Shown here: positions 21,956 through 33,732 of the stretch, piece after piece
Numbering within the stretch: position 1 is the stretch's first letter
Layout: each line of letters begins with the position of its first letter
Origin: Cryptomeria japonica
Taxonomy: Eukaryota; Streptophyta; Pinopsida; Cupressales; Cupressaceae
DNA: 64,000 nucleotides
Reading direction: 5' to 3'
Assembly: GCF_030272615.1 (NCBI RefSeq)
Contig: NC_081407.1
Location: forward strand, 379,336,179 to 379,400,178
Made by a program: the position numbers and the translations under genes
The notes under the pieces: generated by a model
The model's database searches: none
Seen by the model: the letters and a program-made list of their open reading frames with translations, nothing else
Told to the model about the DNA's origin: nothing

Positions 21956-24249
21956 GCCAGCAGGATTTTGTCAAAATTTGATAAAATATACACTTCTTTG
22001 CACCTTTTAAGTTGGACTATTAACACTAGATGAGATCTTTGTCTTCAAGTGTTTCTCTGCTCTCCTTTGCCACACTAAAGAACTTGCTTGTTGTTTCTGA
22101 TTTACTGTAGACTGCATATTTGACTATTAATCATTGTGATTACAATGTCCTGATTATTGATAATAAATGTGGTAGAATGTTTATAAAATTTTTTTATCAA
22201 ACACTATGGTTGTGACCTTAAAAATATATTGAGGAAACAATAATATAAAAATCAAACATAATAAAAAGAGTATTCAAATTTAAATCTATAAATATAGTGA
22301 ATTATTTTCATTCTTTTATAATTAACAAACTTTTAATTGTTCATGAATTCTGAGTTTGTTTACAACACTTTACATCAATCAATTAAATATGCACACATTT
22401 TCATTCTATTTCCTGGTTATTGTTCAATGTGCACCCCCAGATTTCTCTTCAAATCTAGGTCACTTTAGAACAAGTGTCTAACAAAAATAGTCGAGGACAA
22501 ACTATACCCTGCTTGAGAAGAAGAATAAAATAACAATTCATTTGATCGCAATCAACAATGATGAATAAATAATTGCATACTCATGTGACTAGATTTAGAT
22601 ACTTGATTTCAAGTTGCTTAAGGCTCAATCACCTGCCTCTAATTATTAGATGCATGTGTTCAATAGGAAACCATTGTAGATGGTCTGTAGTGAATCTTTT
22701 CTTCAACTTACAACTAGCTAAAGCTTATGTCAAAAACTCTTTTCTTTTGGTAGCATTCTAATAGAAGAGACCTGGAAAATGTTATTAATAAGTAACATTA
22801 TAGTATAATATAAGTTGTCTGCTAGTCCTTCAGCATGATAAAGGGTTAGTTATGGAGGATAATCACATGTTTTTGGCTTAGCCAAAAAGTGTTGTGTTTG
22901 AATTGATTTGTAAATTTCATCATTGTAATCTAAACCCATCCTTCAAACTATGAAAACTACACTTGCCTCTGTGGCAAAGAATTTATAGATGCCCTAATAT
23001 TAAGGGTGCTATCTATTTTCTAACTTAGAATATGCTACACTAGTTTTCTGAAAAATAAAGGAAATGTGACTTGCATTGATACAAGTAGCAACCGGATGTA
23101 AGTCTTTGGATAGTTGAATTGTACCTATTTTGGGTTCTATTAATAGGAAGACTTCAGAAGCCACTACTAGGAACATCAATTAGAAGGGATGTTATAGGGA
23201 TGAATTTTAAAAGTATTGCTTATAGATTGGTGGCAATCATAAGAAGCCATTCACAATGTGACTAGAAAGATGCCAATCCTCCTTTCTTAGATCATATTAC
23301 TGTTAATCCCTCCACCAGAAAGAGTTAGGTATGTTGAAGTTTGAAACAAAATAGTAAAAATTTTCCATGTTTAAAGTATTTGGTTGACATATATCTCTAA
23401 AAGCCTAAGGAACCTGTAGTAAATTGAGCATAATTTACTAGAATTTGAAATCTAGCATGCTTAAACCAATTTCATACACTTTGTTTAATTTCTAGATGCC
23501 TTGTTAACCATGGATTTAAATATGAATATAAAAGTGGCTTAAGGAAGTCTGAATCCAAGCACACAGAGATAAAAGCTCGAAGATGTTTTTTGTCCAGAAA
23601 ATGTTGGGCTTGGAAAGGTCTACACTGTTGGCATAAGGGAGGTAACCACTAGATTCCTTTTTCTACTGACCCTTTTCTATTTCAGTTTGTCATCTGATCT
23701 AAATATTATATTGTTTTATTGCAGGCTTATTTTCCTGTAGTTGCATCTATGATCCAATAAACAGTTCTTTGAAGAAGATAATTTTTTTAATGTTCTAACA
23801 AATATGCAAAATTCTAAGTGATGTGTTCTTTATTACCTTTCTCCATAGTTTTAAAGCATTTCCTTCCATATATTCTTACTTCTTACAATAATTTCTACCA
23901 AGAATTTATACCTTCTATATTGATTGTTCACCTTCAACCAGTTGCCACAATCAGTTGCACTTTTCTTGAAGTAGTCAACATGCGATATGGCTATATTCAC
24001 CATTGACTCCTTTAACAAACAATGTAAAAGTGTGCAATCCTTAACATGAGCTTAGGCATGGATGGAATTCATAAATATTGCCACTTTCTGTTAATAAATC
24101 ATAAGATTTATTATGGCTTAACACTTTCTATCCGGCAAACCATTTAGCTTACGAGAATCCTCCATTTGGAAGTTCATTAGGGAATCTCCTACATTGTTCA
24201 AATTTTGTACTTCTGAATTTCAATCTCATAACTAGGCTTTTGATCAAGC
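21956..24249. other. Non-coding stretch
   Basis: No gene supported. It contains the duplicated pieces at 22720-22805 and 23140-23400 noted for 19352-21356. Confidence 0.45.
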
Positions 24250-24875
24250 CAGAATTAATATTGCCTTTATTCCAAGAGTATTTATTTTGCTCTAAAATGC
24301 CTCTACTAATGGGCTTGAAAGGACCATGCTCCATGAATGCCCCAAAACCAACTGATGAGCAACCCAACCCTACAATAATTGAACAAATTCATTACTTTCT
24401 GACCTTAACAAAAAAAAACATTAGAAATTGAAAATCATAAACAATGTAAAAAAGTAATACCCACAACTAGATAGAACTATCTATATAGAAACAAATGAAT
24501 TGTTTTTACCTTCATTAAACCAATTCATTACCTTTTGACCTTAACAAACAAAAACATTAGAAATTGAAAATCATAAACAATGTAAAAAAGTAATACCCAC
24601 AAGCAGATAGAACTATCTATATAGAAATAAATGAATTGTTCTTACCTTCATTAAACCATAGGGTCAATGGGCTAGATGTAGGATTTTTCTCTGCCTCTAT
24701 GAAGTAATAAAACAAGGCTCACCCATTTACCTTATTTGTGGTGATATACCCCCTATAATGTTTGAAGCTAGCATCTTGTGTTTGCCTGGGCAACTTGGGA
24801 ATCAGATCAGATTCAGGGGCACCTAAGGCAACTAGAAATGTAGTAGCCATGGACAAAAATTTAGAACTTTCCATC
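24250..24875 (-). pseudogene. Serine carboxypeptidase-like gene fragment (two exons)
   Basis: First exon, minus strand 24874-24731: from MESSKFLSMATTF, a hydrophobic leader, into APESDLIPKLPRQ and SFKHYRGYITTNK. This is the typical N-terminus of plant serine carboxypeptidase-like (S10) proteins (PxLPGQ...F..Y.GY). It ends at a good donor, AAG|GTAAAT. Second exon, minus strand about 24370-24255: after ATTGTAG| comes GLGCSSVGFGAFMEHGPFKP and NKYSWNK, the oxyanion-hole region (GGPGCSS), here with Pro to Leu. The stretch normally between them (FYYFVEA...LVLWLNG) is absent, and the following EANMLYLESP segment and catalytic Ser, Asp and His regions were not found. The second exon ends at AAAG|GC rather than |GT. 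It is a gene fragment, probably non-functional. Confidence 0.75.
24384..24657. repeat. 136-bp tandem duplication in the carboxypeptidase intron
   Basis: Two near-identical units with a 136-bp period, anchored by GACCTTAACAAA at 24401 and 24537. They share ACATTAGAAATTGAAAATCA and AGATAGAACTATCTATATAG. They lie between the two carboxypeptidase exons. Confidence 0.85.
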
Positions 24876-25551
24876 CATTTTATTCCTGTATATAATAAAA
24901 TTTTGTTTATAAGAAGGTTAATGGGAGTGAACTTGCAGTTGTCTGTAGATGAATAGACTATAATTTTCATGTACTGTGCATAAAAAATCTTTCTACATGG
25001 AACATATTGATCCAATAAGGCCCTAATCCTGGATGTTGGTGATATAGAAATAGTAAAAGCAGAAGAAAACCCATGAACAGGTGCCCATGTTTCACTTGTT
25101 AGATGCAATTTTCTTCACTTTGTAACCCAGATTTCTAATTGCATCTTGCGCAAGAGGAGGCTCCACATTGTGCTATCTAAAGAGCACTGATGAACTATGA
25201 CATCAACGATCATGTTAGAACAACAATCTATATAAATTTCTACTCTCAAGTGAAACATGTGATACTTGTTCTTGGTACAACATTTGCTTAAACTGCTTCT
25301 TACTGTGTATTATGCTATGTTGATGTTGTCATCATTGTTCCCTATGAAGCTTGAGGACTGGTGCCTCAAGTATTGTTATTATTTTAGACTCCTTGTGTGG
25401 AATTTAATGATTACTTTTCTTAAAATTCATTGCCTTTGTTGTATAGGATTGACTTCGTCTACAACATACACATAGATCAAACAAATTGAAGGCCTACCAC
25501 AGAAATCAGATATTTTACAGAAATAAAATTCACTGATTTGTCGTAGGCCTT

Positions 25552-25990
25552 ATGTTGACTTACTTTCACATTACATCGTGCCAATGGGCTATGGATAGTT
25601 GCAATAGACCTGGGGATGTTGTTGGCATACCTGGTGGTGTGTCAAACAAGCAACCATCACCAAACTCGGTGCCTACATCACTAAACAATGAAGCAACATC
25701 CGGAATGGATTTCACCTCTGTCCATTGGCCTGGATCTCCCTAGATTGAAATTGAAGTGTTGTCAATGAATCCATTACAACACTGTCACAAGCTTGTCAAA
25801 GATTTAAAGAAAGTATGTGCAGATGTAGATAACGTGCAGACCCATGAGATTGAGGTGTTCCAAGAACCCATGCACACGTATGACGCTACATGCAGTGTCT
25901 TACAACAATATTACAGTGTGCTTCAGGAATTGAGATATTGAGAGCTCCATGGTGTGCATCGTTCCATGGACGTGAAACTATCCTTTTTCA
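25552..25990 (+). pseudogene. Unidentified coding-like fragment
   Basis: A single frame runs about 130 codons with one TAG (25741) after VHWPGSP and one TGA after LQELRY. It contains SMNPLQHCHKLVKDLKKVC and THEIEVFQEPMHTYDA, which look like genuine folded-protein sequence (amphipathic helices, varied codons) rather than chance AT-rich reading. I do not recognise the family. It follows GATATTTTACAG, a possible splice acceptor at about 25521. Confidence 0.4.
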
Positions 25991-27028
25991 GTTTCCTCAA
26001 TAATTTTTGGTATCCCCCGATAAACTAAACTTATAAAAGAGATGCACTTTGAAATCCATTGGATACATGCATTTTGCTCGATGCTATTCTTATTGGATGT
26101 ACATACTGTGTAATTAAAATCGATAAATTGTACACTTAACGTACAAATCATACCCTCTTTGAACATAGTATACCCTTGATGTACTCATTGAGCCATGTAA
26201 TATATATTTTATAAGTATTGCTCATTGTTGGATGTGTTAAAACTTTGTTGTTTGTTGCTACTTCTAATGAAATGTGTCATCTCTTGCTACTTCATCTCTT
26301 CCTGATTGATGTTGCCCATGCTGAAATTGTTTCATAGAATTATAAAACATATGAAGTCATTCAAGTTCTATTTATTTTGACAATGTTGATTGACAGAATG
26401 CCTAAACATTATAGGAATTATAAAGTCATATACTTCAACCATAATTGTTGCTCAACTATGGATTGCTACATTCAATTTGAAAATCTGCCTATGTTTTAGT
26501 GAACTCCTCTACTATCCTTAGCCCTTCTTATAGGGATTGACAAGCATAAAAGCCTCTTTGTCTTCTACCATAGTATATTTTCCTATTTGAAGGATTCATG
26601 ATAAAGTAATGTACAAGTTATATAGTAAAAACATTTCAAAGCAGCACACAATAGATACATCAATTTTTTAAAACAAAAATCACAATATATAACAACTAAT
26701 TACATCCTCAATAAGGTTCCTGCCCAATGTAATTGTCCCAAGGATCATAGTTGCATGTCATCAACACATCTCCACAGTTGCATATTATTCTAGCACACCC
26801 ACCCCTCCTTGTTGTCCTCCACACAATCTGAGTATAATGGTGACACTGTTGATCTCTGTACAATCTCATTACATGTTATTATCATTGTTGTTGCTGAAGT
26901 CTTGATACATACACATTGTCTATTATGTGTGTTGTCATTAATGAATCGAACTTTTTATTGAACAGTCATATAGTGCAATGAAGTAGTTTGCTCCTGGTTT
27001 TGCAAGCAGCATCCTAGTCCCTTGTCTG
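25991..27028. other. Probable 5' region of the Helitron, end not located
   Basis: AT-rich without ORFs. The 5' terminus of a Helitron (A|TC) should lie in or left of this stretch, but two bases cannot be placed by eye and no relative is available for comparison. Confidence 0.3.
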
Positions 27029-27153
27029 ATGGACGTACTAACTGAGAATGCAATTTAGCTTATATATGATGGGTATGTGCTTGTGGCTCCATGTCTCCAA
27101 ATATCTACTATATCTAACTTTGGGGATGGACACGAGCATTGCAATTGTTGTAG

Positions 27154-27158
27154 AGTTG
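27154..27158. repeat. AGTTG target-site duplication, left
   Basis: AGTTG precedes the left LTR and recurs immediately after the right LTR at 34947-34951. Removing the element plus one copy joins the RPA reading frame (…CCRV|DISDGV…) without a shift, which proves the boundary. Confidence 0.92.
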
Positions 27159-28391
27159 TATAAAGCGGAAAATCGCGAGCGAACCCCAAGTGTTCCCTCC
27201 AAGAAATTACACTTAGGATTGTTGGTTTTCACTTAGGGGAGACTTTACATTCAAAAGAGGGGTTGAAACCCACAAGATCCAATCCCACACAATGCAAGAT
27301 TGGATTCTAGATGAGTTTAAAGGGTTAAGACAAGGCTACCCTCTTTTGTAAAGAATGTGGATAGAATGATTAAGCTAGGAATGCATGAAAAGTGAGAAAG
27401 ATTCACTTATAAATAGAGATAGGGATATAGGATGAAGTTGCGGACCTGGAATTAGCAGTAAAATGTCGAGACGGCGCTATCCTGCAAATTTGAGCAAAAG
27501 TTGATGGGACGATGGCGCCCGGCGTGCACACGGTCCTCCGAAAAATCCGCGAAACGAAGGGGGATCTGTTCGTCTCTGCACAAGGATTCCAGATCTTCAA
27601 TTACAGCCACGTACCTGCAACCTACACATAGAAAAGCGAAGACGATTGGGGGGTTAGGGATTAAGGGTTTGCCCTTAGGTCAAACCCCAGTTTTGGAATT
27701 AACCAAGAAATGAGAAATGTTGTAAATGTAAATGATTGTAATGTAAAACAAGTACTAGCACCTTGTTGTAAGAATGTTTGTATTCTTACATGTGAAGGTG
27801 TAGATGTTGTTGTATGTTGTATGTTGTATGTGGTATGTGATCTCCTCTTCAATGGTTGAATCCTTGTCTTGAATGCAACACTTAGCCTTGAAGGGAGACT
27901 TAGAATGATCAATTGCTTGAAGGAATGCTTGAATGCTTGAATGCTTGAATGTTTTAGTATTGCTTCCGCCTTTTTTTTTCATCTCTTTTTTCTTTCTTTT
28001 TTTTTTACCAAAATGGGAGAGGAAATGTAGTTTATATACTTGCCAATTAGGGTTGATAGACTGATTTTTCCGACCTTAGGCTGACTAGGAAACATTATTT
28101 TCCAAATTGCAAACATAAAGACCCGAAGCCCCAAAAGACACTGGGCCCAAAAATAGGGCCAGGGACCAGGGCGCTGGGCGCCATGGTCCTGGGGGACTAG
28201 GGCACTAGGCGCCATGGTCCCACCTCCAGGGACAACGGGGTGCAAGGAGGATCAGGCCAGGGTGCTAAAAAATGCAGTTTTTGATGTCATGGACAAGTTT
28301 TGGGGTCTCCATTCAGGTTCAATGTTGCGTCGCCATCGTGAAGACCCAAATGCGGTCGAAATTGCAAGTGTCACAATTTTAGGATGCTACA
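27159..28391 (-). repeat. 3' LTR (1233 bp)
   Basis: Aligns with 33733-34946 over its whole length. The terminal CA has become TA (27159-27160 TA on the plus strand against TG at 33733). A minus-strand TATATAAA lies at 28031-28038. This copy has an extra GC-rich unit of about 30 bp at 28190-28220 that the other lacks. Confidence 0.95.
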
Positions 28392-28406
28392 TTTAGCCCC
28401 CACTTT
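28392..28406 (-). promoter_or_regulatory. Polypurine tract of the LTR element
   Basis: AAAGTGGGGGCTAAA on the minus strand, directly before the 3' LTR's TGTAGC. This is the expected site for plus-strand DNA priming. Confidence 0.7.
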
Positions 28407-29126
28407 AGCGGGAGTATAAGCGTACGCTCATACTTCCGGTAAAGTACAAGGAAACAACATTGAAAGACTTTCACCACATCAAGGAGGCAAGAGACACCAA
28501 GCCCCCAGTGGACTAAGGATCTTACGACTTCAATTGACAAAGTAAAAGGGAAGATCATGAGGGAGAACCATGACTGTCAGTAGTAAGGTTCCCTCACTAT
28601 GAGTCATGCAAGAGAAGTACCAAAAATTTTCAAGGCAAAGCTAAGTTCGCCAAGAAATTTTCAAGTATTCCTGAAGGGATAGACAGGGTGTATGCCCCCC
28701 TATGTTAAAGCGATCACACACACCTCAACGGGGGTGATTGCTTTAAGGTAGTGATACATGAGAAGGGAAAGGAGCACGTTATCACAAAGATTTAGCCCCT
28801 AAGTGTGAGATAAACCCAAGGATAATAGACACAAAACACAAAGCACGAGGTGACTTCACTTTCCTCGGGGTCAGTATGCTGTATGATAATTCATGTATAT
28901 CATATGTATGTATGCATAATTGTTCTTCATTCCCCAATCAAGGAAGGTCACCTAGAAGAAGGGAACACATGTGTCTTTTGAGTCAACATGAGAGGGACCA
29001 AAAGAGGTCTCAATGCTTTGCATCGTCCTCAAGTAGACAATACCAAGGACAACAAATAGAAGAATGAGAATAACACATAGAAGAAGCAACAAAAAAGAGG
29101 AGGAGAGAATCTGCTATGATAATGAA
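28407..29126 (-). other. Non-coding tract between gag-pro and the 3' LTR
   Basis: About 720 bp with no coding capacity, where an autonomous element would carry reverse transcriptase and integrase. Nothing recognisable was found. Confidence 0.6.
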
Positions 29127-32100
29127 CTAGTCTAGCACGTCATCTACCCCCCGATCTTGCTGATCAATATTTCGGGAAGGCAGGAAACATGCTAGAGGAG
29201 GAACATTCAACACAGCAGATGGAGCTATCACAAGATCCAAACAAGGGCTATGTTCATGTTCCAAGCCACGTTGTTCTTGTCTAGGAGCTAGGATAAGTGC
29301 TTTAGAAAATTTGTTAGATAAATGGTTATCAATATCAACAAATTCATATTCACTATCAGAAGCAAGAGAAGTAGCATTTTCATCATGAATAACATTTTCA
29401 TCTATATCATCATCAAGATTTATAAAAATAGGATCTTTAACTCGCACAGGATCAAAACCATCATGCATCTTATGTTTAGGAGATTTTGGAGAAAATGGAA
29501 TAATGCTTGTTGAAGGTGTTTTTGGAGATTGCAAAGTTTGAGAAGTAGCTGCTTGAGCTCTAAGACGACGCTTTCATCAGTGTTCACACACAGAACGATT
29601 TCGTCTAGTCTTAGTAGGAAGTGGAGAAGATTGAGGAGGAGGAATTTTCTCATCCTTATCACTTGGGTGTTTGGGTTGTGGTCTCTTAGGCTGGATAATA
29701 GGAGAAGAGGAAGATCTCTTCTCTCCATAAGAGGAAGGAGGAGGAACTGCTCCATATAAAGAAGGAATATTTGGTTTAGGAAGAAGACCAAGTCCATCAT
29801 GACGAGGAGGTATAGGCCTACTTTTAGGAAGTTTCTTAGACATAGACATAGTCACATCCATAGGAATGGGTTGGGAATCTTCTTGAGGAAAGACATTAGT
29901 TTTATCTTTCAAAGGAAGAACTTCCTTCTCAAGAATGATAGGAATATCAAGTTTGGGTGTTCTAGGTTCACTTAGAGATAGGATCATATCTGTTTTCCCC
30001 TTTTGATAAGATTTGAAAAGATGATCACTTCGCGGAGGAAGAGATTGGAATTGTTTAGGCCAAAAATAATCAATAGGAACGCTAGAAGTTCTTTTAGCTG
30101 GTTTAAAGAGACTATGATTGACAGTAACAACTTCACCATTATGGGGAAATTTCAAACATTTGTGAATAGGAGAAGCAATAGCTTTCATGGAAGATAGCCA
30201 AGGATAGCCAAGCTTCACACAAAATTGTTCAGATGAAGGAATAATAGAAAAGTTCACATCAAGGGATTTGTTATAGACCTCAATAGGTAATGTAATAGAA
30301 CCAATTGCAGGAGAAGAAAATGCATCAAATAATTTCACAATCACATCTGTTTTGTCATAGATCACTTGATTCAATTGCAAAGTAAAAAGAAATTCTTTAG
30401 TAATAACATTAACCATGCAAGAAGGATCAATAAGCACTCCACGACAAGGTGTATTCTTGACTTTTGCAACTATGTATAAAGGACCATCAGGTGCCCTGCT
30501 AGTTTCATTAGAATCAAATGTGATGGAAGGTTCTTTAGGGTTTTCTTGCTGCTCTACAAAGTTAATCACATTCGGAGTCAAAGACACAAGACCATCTGAT
30601 GAGAAAGAGGAATCATTAGTCTCAATCGCATTAGAGGTATGAGAAGGTAATGGATCAGTAAAAATCTGAAGATTTTGGTTAGGAGGAGCTACAGATGTGT
30701 TGCCTTTATCATTCACTCCAGAAACAGAGATAGTATTATTATCAATCAAATCTTGAATTTTACCCTTTAAAGAAAAACATTTTTCAGTATCATGCCCAGG
30801 TTGACGATCAAATTGACAAAAAGATTTGTTATCAAAATAAGGTGAATTAATCTTTGCAGGATCTATTTGCCTTATAGGAGGAAGAGTAAGCACATTTTGT
30901 TCCAATAACTTACTCATAATACTATGCAATGATTTATTCAAAGGAGTAAACTTTCTTTCTTTCTTGAAAAACTTAGAAATAGGAGGCACACCTGATGCTG
31001 CATTCACATTGTTGTTGATGCTGTTTTCATTGAATTTAATGGTCTCTCTGTTCGGTTTAAACTTCCCAAATGGTTGTTGACTACTATCACCCTTATCACT
31101 CGGAGCCATAGGATGTGATTGTTCCATTTGACTCACAGTCAGTTGATAATTGTGAAGAGTTGCACACAACTGTTGGAAAGAAGTAAACTCAGAAAACAGA
31201 AGTTTATCTCGAATATCTTTTTGTAAATTAGAAATAAAGATTCTTTTAATATCATTGTCAGGCACTGGAAAAGAGATTTGAGCATACAAATGCTTATATC
31301 TACCAATGAAATCAGTCACTTTTTCTTTAACACCTTGTTTACAATGCATTAAATCAATCAAAGTAACTTTAGGACTTATATTGTTTTGAAATTGTTGAAT
31401 AAAAGCATTTGCAAGTTGTTCAAAAGAAGTAATAGAATAGGAAGGCAATGAGCAATACCATTGTAGGGCTTTATCTCTTAATGTTCTAGTAAACAGTTTT
31501 GCAAGAAACCTTAGGTCATAAGCAAAATTGGTACATATTGTTTGAAAAGTCTTAACATGTGTTAGAGGATCACCTTTACCATTATAAAGCTCCAAATGTG
31601 GGATTTCAACATGTTTAGGAGGGATAGCTTGAACAATGTCAAGAGAAAGTCGGCTCGCAACATCAAATGTGGGCACACTAATCTTAGATTGATTCATAGA
31701 GGCAATTTGTTGCTATAAAGAAGAGACAGTTTGTGCAAGATTGTTAATGGTCGCTTCAGTCGAAGAATTCATATTAGATGTGTTAGATTGAGATGGAGGT
31801 GTTATGTTATTGAAAGAAGGTAGAGAGTAAGGTGGCGGGACACTATGATAATTAGTCATAGGAGAGGATTGGAAAGGAGGAACACTACAAGGAGGAATGG
31901 AATGGTTAAATGAATTGCCCCCTTGCGTCATGTTCATTTGTGGAGATGTAATAGGGACACTCATTGAAGGAATGAATGAAGAAGTCGGATTGAATGAAGG
32001 TAGAGGGTTAATTGAAGAATAAGGATTGGCCCCATGACTGGTGATCATAGGAGGAATGTCTTGTATAGAAGTAGTCATTATGTTTGATGTAAAGGTAGGT

Positions 32101-32552
32101 ATGTTAGCAATAGAAGTTGTCAAAGGAATAGAATGATTAACTTGAGTAGGAGGTTGTGTATAACCTAAGGTTTCAGCACAACTCTTCATAGGCATTACAT
32201 TCGAATCCACAATGTGTGCAATACCACACAAAATATCAATTCCATTCTTATCACTTTGAAGCATATATTTTAGACCCTCAATTAAAGGAAGAGCTTGACT
32301 ATCGGGGTATTCTTGAGACATCCATTGTCGAAAATCATCAAATTGGTCATCTAATTTCGAAAGTTGTTCTTCAGAAACCTCATGGAGAGCTCCTTCATCA
32401 TTAGGAGGATTAAAGGAATTACCCATGTCCTCGTTAAAAAGGCTATTCAAATTAGGTTCCATCTCCTCGGTAATTAAACCTTGGAAATACTTAATTCTAA
32501 GGCTTCGTCTAACGGGAATAGTGTAAGTAGGGCTTATTGTTGTAAAACTCAT
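29127..32552 (-). pseudogene. gag / retropepsin-like polyprotein, 1141 codons with three stops
   Basis: One uninterrupted minus-strand frame broken only by TAG at codon 280 and the pair TGA TGA at codons 992-993. Codons 1-279 are a Pro/Ser/Asn-rich N-terminus. About codons 320-445 form the retrotransposon gag domain (HVKTFQTICTNFAYD, ALQWYCSLP, FIQQFQNN, KVTDFIGRYKHLY). Next is a knuckle-like CQFDRQPGHDTEKC in which the usual CxxH His is Asp. Then comes a retropepsin-like fold (YIVAKVKN, CRGVLIDPSCMVNVI, LGYPWL) in which the DTG/DSG motif reads D-P-S, so the catalytic Asp is kept but the Gly is lost. A long Pro-rich, acidic tail ends the protein. Gag would form virus-like particles; protease activity is doubtful. 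Confidence 0.88.
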
Positions 32553-33732
32553 GCACTAGAGAGGGAGAGAAAATTTTGAATTTAGAGGTAGCAAATTTCA
32601 ATAAAATCAGCCAATCTCCTAGATTTAAGCTGTTAAATGCAATCACGACAATCTCCCGAAATTTCAGAAAAAATGTCAGGGACCATGGCGCTCGGGGTGC
32701 ACACAGTCCTTGCAACTTTTTTCGAAATTTGCAGGGATGAAAGTTATGATGATTTTAAAGCTAATCTGAAAAAATTGAGTGATTTTACGATTGGTAGATA
32801 GGCTAAATTAAAGTTGCAATCTCAAAATTGAACCCTACCAAGATTGTTGAAAAATGCAAAATTTGAATTTTGAAAAAGAGAGGGAAACTGAAATTTTGAA
32901 TTTTATGATTTTAGAGGGAATACTAAGAGCAATGCAAGCTTTGAATTTTAAAAGTTGACTCAATTTCATGCAAAATTTGATTTTGAAAGCAGAAATCAAG
33001 GTTGGTGTAACTAAACACTTAATTTCAAAAGTCACGAATTGCAAGAATTTGAATAAAGCACTGAAATTTTGAATGAACGCCAACACACTTTTCAGATTTA
33101 AGATAGTAAGAAAACAATTTTGACACAAAATTTCAATTTCAGCAATTTTTGAATGATTAGAAGCCTTAATCCAGGCAATCCCTAGACCAACTTTGACTTT
33201 AATTTTGAAAGTGTTGTAATTGATAAAATCAGCCAAAATTCTGGATTTTAGCAGAAAAATACAGTAAGATCTAACTCCCGAAATTTCGGAAAAAATGTCG
33301 GGGATGATGGCGCTCGGGGTGCACATGGTCCTCGCAACTTTTTTCCAAGTTTTTAGGGATGAAAGATATTATGATTTTATTGCGGAATCCAAAGTTACAG
33401 CTGATTTGGAGATGTTTTGATCAGTGAAATTATCAGTCAAAGGTTGAACAAAGAGGGTTTTAAAAATTAGGGTTTTGACACTTAACCACTTAATTTTTAG
33501 AATTAAAGCACAAATATGATTTGATAATTTGCAGTAGAAGGGTAGATCTGAAACAAGCATTAACAATTAAACATTTCACAAGCTCAATTACTAAAAAGAA
33601 AATTTAGGGTTTTTTATGCAATTAACCTCTAAAATTTGCAAAAGATCAAACATGGAAATGTAATCAAGGCATCCAATTTTAAGATCTAACCATGAATAAT
33701 CAGAAAGGATGTTCACGTCGGGTTCACCAAAA
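32553..33732 (-). other. 5' leader of the LTR element
   Basis: About 1.2 kb between the 5' LTR and gag. It holds an internal duplication (32600-32750 against 33220-33370 on the plus strand). Each copy carries the GC-rich string GGCGCTCGGGGTGCACA, which has relatives in the LTRs. Position and repetition suggest packaging or dimerisation signals, but that is inference. Confidence 0.6.
33711..33729 (-). promoter_or_regulatory. Primer-binding-site candidate
   Basis: Starting three bases after the 5' LTR, the minus strand reads TGGTGAACCCGACGTGAAC, with the TGG that pairs with a tRNA CCA end. I could not match it to a specific plant tRNA from memory. Confidence 0.5.

Noticed and set aside
25200-27028. 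Several TC dinucleotides with following AT-rich sequence as the Helitron 5' end (for example near 25231)
   Set aside because: Two bases are not diagnostic and no second copy is available for comparison.
33711-33729. Assigning a specific tRNA to the primer-binding site
   Set aside because: The 19-base string does not match any plant tRNA 3' end I can recall with confidence.
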